Positions 1 to 7,715 of a stretch of 64,000 nucleotides of DNA are shown here, piece after piece. Below the pieces are notes generated by a model. That model was given only the letters and a program-made list of their open reading frames with translations. It made no database searches and was not told the DNA's origin. The stretch is from Albibacterium sp963696875. Lineage in GTDB: Bacteria > Bacteroidota > Bacteroidia > Sphingobacteriales > Sphingobacteriaceae. The translations under genes were made by a program, and so were the position numbers. The stretch spans positions 62,001 through 126,000 of the forward strand of contig CAVOLQ010000002.1 in assembly GCA_963696875.1 (NCBI GenBank). The letters run 5' to 3'. The stretch's first letter is position 1. Every line of letters starts with the position of its first letter.

Positions 1-141
1 GCATTTCGATGTGATGATCAATGTTATGTCAGGCTTCCAGATTGGATTAGAGGCGATAGAGTACATGTATATGTGATGGTGCATTCGTTGCGTGGAACGC
101 CCTCGGATAGCCAGTATGTGGGGGAAGTGGTTGTGAGTTGA
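1..141 (+). CDS. C-terminal end of a DUF6266-like protein (partial)
   Basis: Frame 1 is open from the window edge to a TGA at 139-141, giving 46 residues that end in SQYVGEVVVS. The stretch RGDRVHVYVMVHS...SDSQYVGEVVV resembles the last beta strands of DUF6266 proteins, a Bacteroidota family of unknown function that typically ends GDTVHCY...S-x-YVGSVVV. The gene starts outside the window. The family call rests on this short tail and my memory of the family, so it is tentative. The stop codon is followed directly by the repeat island. Confidence 0.45.
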   Translation, partial: AFRCDDQCYVRLPDWIRGDRVHVYVMVHSLRGTPSDSQYVGEVVVS

Positions 142-575
142 TGCGTGGCTGCGTAATTTGTGTTTTTCTTTTTTTTGCCGATAAAAAAAGAAACAAAAAA
201 AGGCTCGTGGCTGCGTAAGTCCCTTTGGTTCTTGGTGCGGGCACGCAGGGTTTCTTTGCCGGGACTTCCAAGGCCACATTTATGGTTATGATCTTAGGTG
301 CTTTTATGTATGGTGTGTTAGTATAGTTTATGAGATATAGTTTTCTAGTAGAGACTGTTAGCAGTGGTGGATGGGTTTCGAGGTGCGGGTAGTTTAGATC
401 CTTCGCTTCGCTCAAGGATGACAAGCATGAAGATTATAAATTATTGTCCTGCTGAGGAACGAAGCATCTCTTTTAGTTCAAAAACTGATTGCTGAAATCT
501 GATAACCTAATACCTATTACCTAAAAGCTGACTGCTGATAGCTGACCACTGAAAATAAATTTAAACTTTAAAATT
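142..575. repeat. Intergenic repeat island
   Basis: No convincing gene is present. Three repeat families of this genome occur in series. At 164-345 there is a T-run/A-run hairpin followed by CTCGTGGCTGCGTAAG and a ~130-bp conserved tail (see 42006 and 53826). At 399-424 there is an inverted copy of the GTCATCCTGAGCG-AGCGAAGGATC family. At 447-470 there is a CTGCTGAGGAACGAAGCA variant of that family. At 484-552 there are degenerate CTGATAGCTGA / CTGACCACTGA octamer repeats running up to the start of the next gene. Confidence 0.75.
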
Positions 576-932
576 ATGAACACAAATATTTTTTTTCAAT
601 TAGAGAAGTACAGGATACTGATTTTATTCAGTCTTACTTTGTTGTTATTTGTCAAGTTTCCGCCGGTGTTGCGGTGGTTTGATTTTTCTGCGGCACCTAT
701 TGATTTGGGTATTTTAACAGTAGTGCCGCTAGTGGTGATGTTGGTGCTAACCTTTATTATGCTAACCAATCTTCTGATCGCGCATTACTGGCCCGTGCTG
801 GCTGAATACGCGGAATATTATTTAAGTGGAACCTTTAAATCTTTAGAATCATGGCAAAAAGTATCGTTTTATATGGTGTTTTTCTTGGGGCTGTTGTTTG
901 CTTTTGTAATTACGTTGGTGGCGTTGATATAG
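576..932 (+). CDS. Small three-helix membrane protein, unknown function
   Basis: 118 residues. Three hydrophobic segments are visible, at about 12-32, 42-70 and 96-118. There is a short charged loop (AEYAEYYLSGTFKSLESWQK) before the last helix, and the protein ends inside that helix. I recognise no catalytic motif. It is the first gene of an apparent three-gene unit with a CHAP peptidase and a membrane-anchored protein. By size and neighbourhood a holin-like role is conceivable, but nothing in the sequence proves it. The 3' end overlaps the upstream-most possible start of the CHAP gene by 82 bp. Confidence 0.65.
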   Translation: MNTNIFFQLEKYRILILFSLTLLLFVKFPPVLRWFDFSAAPIDLGILTVVPLVVMLVLTFIMLTNLLIAHYWPVLAEYAEYYLSGTFKSLESWQKVSFYMVFFLGLLFAFVITLVALI

Positions 933-3900
933 GTAATAGGTATGAGCAATTAGGTAATAGGGGAAACGGGGTGAGCGCGGTTCGGGTTGCGGGGGACGGG
1001 GTGGGTAGTGGTGAGTGGTCGGTGATGGGTGGAGGGGTGAGCACGGTTCGGGTTGCGGGGGACGGGGTGAACCGTGGGGAGCGGGTGACTATGGGACGGG
1101 GAGACGAGGTGAGCGAAGTGCGGGGTGCGAGGTACGGGGTAAGTGAGGTTCCGGGTGCGGGATACGAGGTGGATGGTGGTGAGTGGTCGGTGATGGGTGA
1201 AGGGGTGAGCGAGATTCGAGGTGCGGGGTACGGGGTGAACCGTGGGGAGCGGGTGACTATGGGACGGGGAGACGAGGTGAGTAGGAGACTCGAAGACGAG
1301 GTGAGGAATCAAATCAAACAGATTTATTCTGCGGAAATTGGTGTAAGGGAGAAAACGGGCAAAAACGATGGACAGCGTGTGGAGGAATACCTTGCGGTTA
1401 CGCAGTTGGGTAAAGGCTATGCCTGGTGTGCTAGCTTTGTGAGCTGGGTGTTTGCGGAAGCAGGTTTTCCTCAACCAAGAACGCCTTGGTCACCCTCACT
1501 TTTCCCAAAGGAAAGGGTAATTTGGGAGAGAGGAAGCGGGGTACGAGTTGCGGGGTTCAGGGATCGGGATTCAACTCCCACTGTCATCTTGAGCGAAACA
1601 AAGTGGAGTCGAAAGATCTCACCCTTGATTGCTCAAACCGTTCAATTTGCTAAACTTGGTTTTTCTTCCTTTCACCAACAGATTTATTCACCGTCACTTT
1701 TTCCAAAGGAAAGGGTAATCTGGGAAAGAGGGCTTATGCGAGAAAACAGATCCTTCGCTTCGCTCGAGGATGACAGGGCAGCTAATACACCATACCTAAA
1801 ACCTAAAACCTCACGCCTAATACCTGGTCCTCCTGCTACAGCGGATGTTTTCGGTATTTACTTCGCCGATCTGAAGCGTATCGCACATGTTGGTTTTGTG
1901 GATGAATGGGGCGATAAATATGTCATCACCGTGGAGGGAGTGCGCCCGTAAGGGTGCGTAATGAATGACTATGGCAAAGTCTGGACTAGTGTTCAATAAT
2001 AAGTCTATCATCGGCCAGCTTATCCGAAATGGAAACAGGACGGGGAGTGTAGCATGCTGGAAAACCCGAAAGTCAGCCAGTTATCAGGCTGCGACTGAAC
2101 GGGGTGATGAAACGATGGATACAAGGATAAAATCAAAACGGATTGAAGGATGGTATAAGCGGTTTTTCGCGGTGGCTATGACGGAAGATAACTACAAACG
2201 TCATACCGAGGTACTTTCTCCTATTTCCTTCGGGATGAGAGCAAGAACAAACCTTGGCGCATCTGCAATAAGCAGAAAAAGACAAGTCCTATCCGATAAT
2301 CCATCATGCCTGTCATTATGCATCTAAACGGGGATTGCCTAAATCGGAATGCCACAGACGTGGCTATGAGGTGCAGACCTTTGAATATCCGACAGGGTAA
2401 CGGAGCTTCCGTAGTAGTCCGAACAAGGGAAAGCCTTGTACATGGCGAAGGGAAGCAGCTAATATTTTTTAATACTAATAAAGGAAAATGTGAGAGACAT
2501 TAAAAGAGATCCAGAAAATGTATTAAACAGTCTATCCAGACACAGTAGTGATACAGACTATAAGTTTGAAAGACTTTACAGAAATCTGTTCAATGAGGAG
2601 ATGTTCTACCTCGCCTACCAGAACATATATGCCAAGCCTGGCAATATGACTGAAGGTGCTGATGGAGGTACCATCGATGGGATGAACATCGCCAAAATCG
2701 GCAAACTGATCGATTCGCTTAAAAACGAAACGTATCAACCCTTTCCCTCTAGGAGGACTTATATTCCGAAAAAGAACGGCAAAAAAAGGCCGCTCGGAAT
2801 ACCCTCGTTCGGGGATAAACTGGTTCAGGAAGTAATCAGAATGATGCTGGAATCCATTTATGATGGCAGTTTCAGTAACCTGTCACATGGTTTCAGGCCG
2901 CAAAGAAGCTGTCATACAGCATTGATGCAATGCCAAAGAACCTTCACAGGTACAAAATGGTTCATTGAAGGCGATATCAAAGGCTTTTTCGATAATATCA
3001 GTCACGATGTACTGATCACTATCCTGAAAGAACGTATCGACGATGACCGTTTCATCAGACTGATCAGAAAATTCCTGAACGCAGGATATGTTGAGGACTG
3101 GAAATTCTATGGGACATACAGCGGCACTCCGCAAGGTGGAATCATAAGTCCTATATTGGCCAATATATATCTGGATAAATTAGACAGATACATGGAAGAA
3201 TACATCCTGAAATTCAATAAAGGGAATCACCGTAAACAGAGTAAGGAAGTTCAAAAGCTTGTTAGAAAGAGACAACTATTGACAAATGAACTAAAAGTAA
3301 CAGAAGATGCAGCAGCAAGAAGAGTATTGCTAAAAAGCATACGTGAAGTAGAGCAGGAACGCCTCAAAGTACCTAATGGTATCAATATGGATCCGAGCTA
3401 CAGAAGAATAAAGTACACAAGGTATGCGGATGACTTCCTGATCGGGGTGGTTGGCAGTATCGAAGAAGCTAAGGTGATCAAGGAAGATATAGGAATATAT
3501 CTACTGGAGAATCTGAAGCTCGAACTATCGACAGAAAAGACCCTGATTACCCACGGGAATAAGTCCGCAAAATTTCTTGGGTATGAAATCTTTGTTCGGA
3601 AAACGAATTCAGCCAAAAGAGACAAAATAGGTAGGCTAAACAGATCCTTTAACAACAGGGTCGTGCTTAAGCTACCCTTGGAGGTAATCAAAAAGAAGCT
3701 CATAGATTATGACATCATCAGGTTTAAACACCAAAATGGACACATGATCTGGAGAGCTGTACACCGTAAGATTCTGATAAACAATGATGATCTGGAAATA
3801 TTACGCAGATTTAATTCAGAAATAGAAGGTATGTACAACTACTACTGCATTGCAAATAACAGTACTGATATGATTGCTTTTAAATACATCATGGAATACA

Positions 3901-4531
3901 GTATGTATAAGACTTTTGCCAACAAGTATAGGACAACCATGACGAAGGTCATTCGTAAATACACGAAAAACAAGAACTTTACGGTTTACTACAATACGAA
4001 AAAAGGTAAAAGAGCTGCAATCTTCTACAATAAAGGGTTCAGGCGCAAAACGGGTGATATATGGACAAATCATGACGATATTCCGGATGTAAAATACACC
4101 GAGTTTCGAACCAGTCTTATAGATAGGTTAGGAGCGAAACAATGTGAATTATGCGGAAAAACAGATGACCTTGAAATGCATCACATCAGGAAATTAAAAG
4201 AGCTGAAAGGAAAAGAGAAGTGGGAAAAATTGATGATTGCAAGACATAGAAAAACACTGGCTACTTGTCATGAATGCCACATGAAAATTCACCATGGATA
4301 GATTGAGGATGATAGTGGAGAGCCGTATACGCAGGAATGTGTACGTACGGTTCGGGGGAGGACTCCCGAAAACCTACTGCAGTAATGCAATAAGGCGTCG
4401 GGTTTCTATCCTACAATACGAATGATGCCGATAGTAACGAGGGCGATGGGGTGTATAAAAAACGGCGATTAATCAGCAGTATTTATCAAGTATCGAATTG
4501 GGTGCAAGGACAAGAAAGGGCAATAAGATGA
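851..4531 (+). CDS. CHAP-domain peptidoglycan hydrolase, split by a group II intron (exons 851-1939 and 4415-4531)
   Basis: Removing 1940-4414 joins VITVEG to NTNDADSNEGDGVY exactly at a codon boundary and gives a complete C-terminus ending ...WVQGQERAIR. The conserved core begins at VRNQIKQIYSAEIGVREKTG (about 1300). It carries the CHAP cysteine in GYAWCASFVSWVF and the histidine in RIAHVGFVDEWG, as in CHAP amidases/endopeptidases that cut peptidoglycan. Two in-frame repeat-derived inserts interrupt it: one before the core (~955-1300) and one between PRTPWSPSLFP and ADVFGIYF (~1510-1835). Relatives I know are about 170 residues, so the rest is added sequence. The start at 851 is uncertain because it overlaps the previous gene and leads straight into repeats. 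The stop TGA overlaps the next start as ATGA (4528-4531). Whether the protein is active depends on splicing and on tolerance of the inserts. Confidence 0.7.
955..1300. repeat. GC-rich repeat cluster inside the CHAP reading frame
   Basis: Several degenerate copies of GGTTCGGGTTGCGGGGGACG and GAGGTGCGGGGTACGGGGTG units alternate with GGTGAGTGGTCGGTGATGGG and ACCGTGGGGAGCGGGTGAC units. The last two units recur at least twice, at about 1010-1120 and 1170-1260. The array is open in the CHAP frame, with no stop over ~115 codons, and also open on the other strand (950-1474). Composition is strikingly G-rich compared with the surrounding genes. It is related to the repeats at 59986 and 60394, and in reverse complement to those inside the capsule genes. 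Confidence 0.75.
1491..1835. repeat. Second repeat insert in the CHAP gene, with duplicated flank
   Basis: The coding segment for SPSLFPKERVIWERG occurs twice, at about 1489-1535 and 1688-1733, with few base changes. Between and after the copies lie members of the GTCATCTTGAGCG / GATCCTTCGCTTCGCTCGAGGATGAC family (1584-1622 and 1750-1776) and CCTAAAACCTAATACCT-type short repeats (~1795-1830). All remain in frame with the CHAP core on both sides. Confidence 0.7.
2490..4301 (+). CDS. ltrA: Group II intron reverse transcriptase/maturase with HNH endonuclease
   Basis: 603 residues, starting at GTG preceded by AAGGA. It binds and helps splice its own intron RNA, nicks target DNA and copies the intron into it. 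The RT domain is at about 45-370, with RPLGIPSFGDKLVQE, the SHGFRP motif, TPQGGIISPILANIYL and the catalytic YADD at 312-315. The maturase X domain is at about 390-500. A C-terminal zinc-type HNH nuclease has CELCG, then HHIRKLKEL, then CHECHMKIHH. All key motifs are intact. It lies inside the intron between the ribozyme's 5' domains and domain V. First upstream ATG in frame is absent, so GTG is the best start. Confidence 0.93.
   Translation: MRDIKRDPENVLNSLSRHSSDTDYKFERLYRNLFNEEMFYLAYQNIYAKPGNMTEGADGGTIDGMNIAKIGKLIDSLKNETYQPFPSRRTYIPKKNGKKRPLGIPSFGDKLVQEVIRMMLESIYDGSFSNLSHGFRPQRSCHTALMQCQRTFTGTKWFIEGDIKGFFDNISHDVLITILKERIDDDRFIRLIRKFLNAGYVEDWKFYGTYSGTPQGGIISPILANIYLDKLDRYMEEYILKFNKGNHRKQSKEVQKLVRKRQLLTNELKVTEDAAARRVLLKSIREVEQERLKVPNGINMDPSYRRIKYTRYADDFLIGVVGSIEEAKVIKEDIGIYLLENLKLELSTEKTLITHGNKSAKFLGYEIFVRKTNSAKRDKIGRLNRSFNNRVVLKLPLEVIKKKLIDYDIIRFKHQNGHMIWRAVHRKILINNDDLEILRRFNSEIEGMYNYYCIANNSTDMIAFKYIMEYSMYKTFANKYRTTMTKVIRKYTKNKNFTVYYNTKKGKRAAIFYNKGFRRKTGDIWTNHDDIPDVKYTEFRTSLIDRLGAKQCELCGKTDDLEMHHIRKLKELKGKEKWEKLMIARHRKTLATCHECHMKIHHG
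4320..4353 (+). ncRNA. Group II intron domain V
   Basis: The 34-nt segment starts GAGCCGTATACG and ends CGTACGGTTC, so its two arms pair to form the usual domain V hairpin. It contains an AGC-type catalytic triad near the base, as in other bacterial group II introns. It sits 18 nt after the maturase stop codon and directly before the domain VI region. Confidence 0.9.
4415..4531 (+). CDS. 3' exon of the CHAP peptidase gene
   Basis: These 38 codons plus stop continue the CHAP domain after the intron: NTNDADSNEGDGVYKKRR, then IYQVSNWV. Relatives read VEGNTND-GSREGDGVYRRR across this point, which fixes the splice junction at 4414/4415. It has no start of its own and would be silent without splicing. 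Confidence 0.75.
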   Translation, partial: NTNDADSNEGDGVYKKRRLISSIYQVSNWVQGQERAIR

Positions 4532-5082
4532 TAATGATGTTAATGACGACGGTGACGAAAAGACCTTCTATCTCCTCAAGACGCTCCCTATACTTTCTTT
4601 TTAGAGTTTACTTCATGACTTTATCATTTACAGGGCTAATGGGCAGTTGCGCGACCTTAAAGCAAAAGTTCAGTAAAAAGGAGAGCCAGATGATTTCGCT
4701 ATCTCATCAGCAGGTTTTAAAAGATCAGTCGGAATTCATGGAACGCAGGGAACAAGAGTTAATCAACTATTTTGGGGAGTCGGTTACGCTAATTATAAAA
4801 GATGGTTTCCGCTTTCATCAAGACAGTGGTTTATTAGCTAATAGTGCTTTACTGCATTATCAAGTCCAAAGTTTAGCAACTGAAAAGAAAAAGGATAGTT
4901 CTAAGGTAACACACTTGTCGGAAATATCCAGCTTTGAGGATGTCCAACTTAAAACTTTAGATATTGAAAAACAAAAAAACAAGTCCATTTCTAATTGGTG
5001 GTTATTGTTGTTGATTCCTTTAATTTGGTTTATTAGAAATCTTTTCTTTTTCATCAGCATAAATTGTTTGAAGAGGCGATGA
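4528..5082 (+). CDS. Membrane-anchored protein coupled to the CHAP gene, C-terminus altered
   Basis: 184 residues from ATG 4528, which overlaps the CHAP stop as ATGA and implies translational coupling. An N-terminal hydrophobic stretch ends LMGSC, a lipoprotein-box-like site. A charged, helical middle follows (SKKESQMISLSHQQVLKDQSEFMERREQE is split here only for description). A strong C-terminal transmembrane helix follows SNWW: LLLLIPLIWFI. The final residues RNLFFFISINCLKRR come from repeat sequence. The fragment at 6294-6389 keeps what looks like the native ending, FIPKWRDGN. A spanin-like role beside a holin-like protein and a CHAP enzyme is speculative. Confidence 0.6.
   Translation: MIMMLMTTVTKRPSISSRRSLYFLFRVYFMTLSFTGLMGSCATLKQKFSKKESQMISLSHQQVLKDQSEFMERREQELINYFGESVTLIIKDGFRFHQDSGLLANSALLHYQVQSLATEKKKDSSKVTHLSEISSFEDVQLKTLDIEKQKNKSISNWWLLLLIPLIWFIRNLFFFISINCLKRR
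4963..5034 (+). repeat. 72-bp direct repeat, left copy
   Basis: This end of the membrane-anchored gene is repeated at 6294-6365 with three mismatches in 72 bp. The two copies bracket about 1.26 kb that contains the DUF433/DUF5615 pair and repeat islands. It encodes IEKQK(N/D)KS(I/V)SNWWLLLLIPLIWFI in both places. Confidence 0.9.
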
Positions 5083-5194
5083 AGCTATCATGAGTGGTTT
5101 ATTCATTCCGATTTGTGAGGTTACCGAACTCATGATGGTTTCATCAGAATAAATTGTTTGAAGAGGCGATGAAGGTATCATGAGTGGTTTATTC
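5052..5194 (+). repeat. 53-bp direct repeat, 90-bp period
   Basis: A 53-bp segment starting CATCAGCATAAATTGTTTG and ending TGAGTGGTTTATTC at 5052-5104 recurs at 5142-5194 with two mismatches. The first copy supplies the abnormal C-terminus of the preceding gene. A single CTCGTGGCTGCGTAAG motif follows at about 5205-5220, without the long conserved tail seen in the other copies. Confidence 0.85.
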
Positions 5195-5305
5195 GTGAAT
5201 AAACTCGTGGCTGCGTAAGTCCTGCCACATACCCAATTTTGGTTGCCCATGTGTTCGAGCTTTTATATTTATTTTATATTTAAGAGAAGGGTTGCTGAAG
5301 GTCCA

Positions 5306-5671
5306 TTATTGTAAAGGAAGTATTCTGATGCGCTTGGTAAATTCATCTATTATTATTAGGGCCCCTTCTATTAATACCTCTTCATGTTCACTCAAGACAG
5401 AAATTACCATCGTACTGAGATTATTGACAGTTACATCTTGAGTTCTGACTTGTATGACGCTTGGTTTTTCAGCCTTTGTTAATGCTAATGCGGTACCAAA
5501 GTCAAGATCATGAGTAAATACAATGTGGTTATTTTCTCGTGCCCATTCCATTAATAAACTATCAGGAGCATTATAGCTCCCCACATTAGTCCAATGAATG
5601 GCTTCAATTCCATGAAATAAAAACTCCTTAACCCATTCAGGAGAAAGGTTCATATCTATTAGGATTTTCAT
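5306..5671 (-). CDS. DUF5615 PIN-like protein, putative toxin
   Basis: 121 residues. MKILIDMNLSP at the N-terminus and FTHDLDFG at about 53-60 carry the spaced aspartates of the Mut7-C/PIN-like fold, where they would bind metal for RNA cleavage. DUF5615 proteins are usually paired with DUF433 proteins and are classed as VapBC-like toxin-antitoxin modules. Here the DUF433 gene lies 55 bp upstream on the same strand. The length is normal for the family and no motif looks lost. RNase activity is inferred from fold, not shown. Confidence 0.82.
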   Translation of the reverse strand: MKILIDMNLSPEWVKEFLFHGIEAIHWTNVGSYNAPDSLLMEWARENNHIVFTHDLDFGTALALTKAEKPSVIQVRTQDVTVNNLSTMVISVLSEHEEVLIEGALIIIDEFTKRIRILPLQ

Positions 5672-5726
5672 TGGGAAAATTATCTTTTAGTATTTGTTTT
5701 TATTGGCATCAATAAACAGAAACTTT

Positions 5727-5957
5727 TTATGCAGTAGCAAGCGGTATCTCAATTTCCTCGGAACGCCATGCTGCATAAGCTAGTGCTTGTTGGAGATCTT
5801 CTTTTTCTAAATAAGGATACATAGTCAATATTTCATCAAATGAGTACCCAGACGCCATTAAACCGACAAGAGTGCCAACGGTGACCCGCATTCCCCTTAT
5901 GCAAGGTTTCCCCCCCATAACGTTTGTGTCTAGCGTAATTCTTGTTAAGTTTTTCAT
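5727..5957 (-). CDS. DUF433 protein, putative antitoxin
   Basis: 76 residues with the DUF433 signature GGKPCIRGMRVTVGTLVGLMASGYSFDEI (quoted in part): a small helix-turn-helix protein found before DUF5615 genes. It probably neutralises the partner and represses the pair. As first gene of the minus-strand pair it has the antitoxin-first order usual for type II modules. The pair is the only minus-strand gene set in the window and sits between two copies of a 72-bp repeat, which suggests acquisition as a unit. Confidence 0.85.
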   Translation of the reverse strand: MKNLTRITLDTNVMGGKPCIRGMRVTVGTLVGLMASGYSFDEILTMYPYLEKEDLQQALAYAAWRSEEIEIPLATA

Positions 5958-6029
5958 TGTAATAAATTTATTTATTAAAGATACAAATTTTGGTTAAGAT
6001 ATAAAAATCTATACTACTCTGGATCATAT

Positions 6030-6290
6030 TGCGCATTCCGAATTGTCATGCTGAGGAACGAAGCAATTCTTTTTTTGAAAATTGATTACTGATAGCACGA
6101 TATCTATTTCACCCTCTGGAAGGGTGGTGGGAGGAAAAACATGGAACACACATGACAAGTGACAAAAAACCTGACTGGCGAAGTCCTTTTCAAGATAGCT
6201 AAATACTTCGCCATTCAGTTTAGGCGAAAGAAAGGAACTGACCCTTGACACCTGACCGCTGACCGCTGACAACTGTCCGCTGATAAAACA
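6030..6290. repeat. Intergenic repeat island
   Basis: Contains a TGTCATGCTGAGGAACGAAGCA element (6046-6067), a GACTGGCGAAGTCC-TTTCAAGAT-GCTAAA element (6173-6210, repeated at 42481-42518), and a run of GACCGCTGACAACTG-type octamers (6240-6285). No gene is visible. Confidence 0.7.
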
Positions 6291-6389
6291 GCTATCGAAA
6301 AACAAAAAGACAAGTCCGTTTCTAATTGGTGGTTATTGTTGTTGATTCCTTTAATTTGGTTTATTCCAAAGTGGAGGGATGGTAATTGA
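6285..6389 (+). pseudogene. Detached 3' end of the 4528 membrane-anchored gene
   Basis: Encodes AIEKQKDKSVSNWW, a hydrophobic helix and FIPKWRDGN before a TGA at 6387-6389. The first 72 bp match 4963-5034. There is no start codon or 5' part, because repeat octamers replace it. It is either the original gene end displaced by insertion of the toxin-antitoxin segment or the remnant of a tandem duplicate. Confidence 0.75.
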
Positions 6390-6438
6390 CCATAAATTTA
6401 CTCATTAATACGAAACTGTGATATCTTATTTTGTCAAA

Positions 6439-6483
6439 TTAATAGATTGTTAATAGAAAATTAATGGCCTGTATGTAGTTTAG
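6439..6483 (+). promoter_or_regulatory. SARP-type operator/promoter candidate, copy 1
   Basis: Three heptamers, TTAATAG (6439), TTAATAG (6450) and TTAATGG (6461), are spaced exactly 11 bp. Eight bases follow, then TAGTTTAG (6476-6483), close to the Bacteroidota -7 consensus TAnnTTTG. A near-identical copy lies at 11150-11194. SARP regulators of actinomycetes bind 11-bp-spaced direct repeats whose last unit ends 8 bp before the -10. The gene at 8373 encodes a SARP-like protein. The predicted transcript would start about 50 bases before the ATG at 6539. Confidence 0.7.
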
Positions 6484-6538
6484 TCCCACATTAGAAACTT
6501 GCTGTTGTTTAATGAAAGTAGGAATTAAATAAAAGAAG

Positions 6539-7674
6539 ATGTCACAAGATTTAAGTAGAAAAAAGTTTATAGTATCGCTAGGTGCATTAGCGGCAGCTTT
6601 GCCTTTGGGTGCGTCTGCCTTTGATTTTTTTCCAAGTAGGTGTGCAAGTTTTAATTTTATGTTATTGGGGGATATCCATTTTGATAAATTGGAGCATCAT
6701 GATATGGATTATGTTAAGCTAAAGTATCCAAATGATATTAGTCAGATTGAAAACTATTCTAGAATAACAAGGGAAAATTTGCCTTTGTTAATGAAGGCGA
6801 CGAAGCAAAAGGCTGAGGATGTTAATGCGGACTTTTGGTTGCAGCTGGGTGATTTTGTTGAGGGACTTTGTGGTTCTGAAGTCCTAGCGACTAAGCAAAC
6901 AGAAGAATTTATTTCGATGGTAAAAGATGAGAAGCTAAACCGCCCGTTTTTCGTGATTAAAGGAAATCATGATATTACAGGTGAAGGGGCAAATGAGGCG
7001 TATGTTCAGTCTGTCCTTCCTTGGCAAAGCAAGGAGTTAAAAAAGAAAGCACCTACGGCGAACGCAACCTTCGTTCACAAGAATGCTCGTTTCATTATTT
7101 TTGATTGCTACCGCTTAAAGGAAAGTATGGAATGGTTGAAAATGGTTTTAGCTGAAGTGAGGGAAAAGTTGGTGATTTTCTCTGTTCATGCGCCTATTAT
7201 ACCTTTTGATGCGCGTGCAAACTGGCACGTGTTTGGAAAAGCCGGACAAGAGAGCCAAAGGGATGAGTTGGTAGAATTATTGGGGAAGCATAACGCCATT
7301 GTGCTGTGTGGGCATCTTCATAAGACATCAATTTTAACGCGTACGACGTCTGCAGGTACCATTACTCAGGTGTGTATTGGTAGCGTAATCTCTTCGCCAG
7401 ATGCGCCGATTAAAAATCATTTAAAAGGTGTGGAGACGTATAATGCCGATTTGGTGAAGTTGGAACCGAAGTTTTCTCCTGATTCTCTTGAGGAGCGGAA
7501 AAGCATTTTGGAAAATGAACTCAGTTTATTAACCATTATGAGTACGCAGATTTCTGTGGCTATGCGACTGTAAAGGTTTCAGAGCAGAACGATGTGGATA
7601 TTTCTATTTATGCCAATGTTGATAGCCAACCATGGACAACCGTTAGGTTAACGGATCTGCCGGGTAGGGGATAA
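6539..7674 (+). CDS. Exported calcineurin-like metallophosphoesterase (C-terminal frameshift)
   Basis: The N-terminus MSQDLSRKKFIVSLGALAAALPLG is an export signal of Tat-like appearance. Metallophosphoesterase motifs follow in order: GDIHFD (~42), LQLGDFVE (~102), KGNHDI (~141), SVHAP (~218) and CGHLHK (~258). These bind two metal ions for phosphoester hydrolysis. The intact reading frame stops at 7573. Frame 1 then continues with TQFINHYEYADFCGYATVKV and ends ...WTTVRLTDLPGRG at 7674, a natural C-terminus. A single base missing near 7518 explains the break. It is either a sequencing error or a real truncation of about 50 residues after the catalytic core. It carries one of the two SARP-type promoters and precedes the isomerase-like cupin. 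Confidence 0.8.
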
Positions 7675-7715
7675 TCAGAATTTAATTGTTGTCTTTATTT
7701 TTTATTTAACATATA

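Larger units (their letters stand above)
1940..4414 (+). mobile_element. Complete group II intron (IIA/LtrB-like), 2475 bp
   Basis: The 5' end GTGCGCCCGTAAGGGTGCG is the group II 5' consensus and the 3' end is AC (consensus AY). Domain V lies at 4320-4353 and a small domain VI hairpin at about 4372-4394. Exon pairings can be read. IBS1 GAGGGA (1934-1939) pairs with EBS1 TCCTTC (2226-2231). IBS2 TCACCG (1926-1931) pairs with EBS2 CGGTGG (2170-2175). The base before EBS1 (T2225) pairs with the first base of the 3' exon (A4415), the delta pairing of class IIA. The EBS positions within the intron (about 231 and 287) resemble those in the Lactococcus Ll.LtrB intron. It encodes a full reverse transcriptase/maturase with an endonuclease domain, so it looks mobile. 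Splicing restores the CHAP frame. Confidence 0.9.

Noticed and set aside
47..424. Minus-strand reading frame of 125 codons
   Set aside because: It lies across repeat DNA and the end of the 1-141 gene, and its translation (for instance GTYAATSLFLFLFL) is the repeat read backwards.
950..1474. Minus-strand reading frame of 174 codons opposite the CHAP gene
   Set aside because: Its content is PVPRTPHFAHLVSPSHSHPLP-like translation of the G-rich repeats; no family, start signal or neighbour supports it.
1965..2503. Two short + strand reading frames before the maturase
   Set aside because: They fall in the intron's structured 5' domains, including the EBS sites, and are ribozyme sequence.
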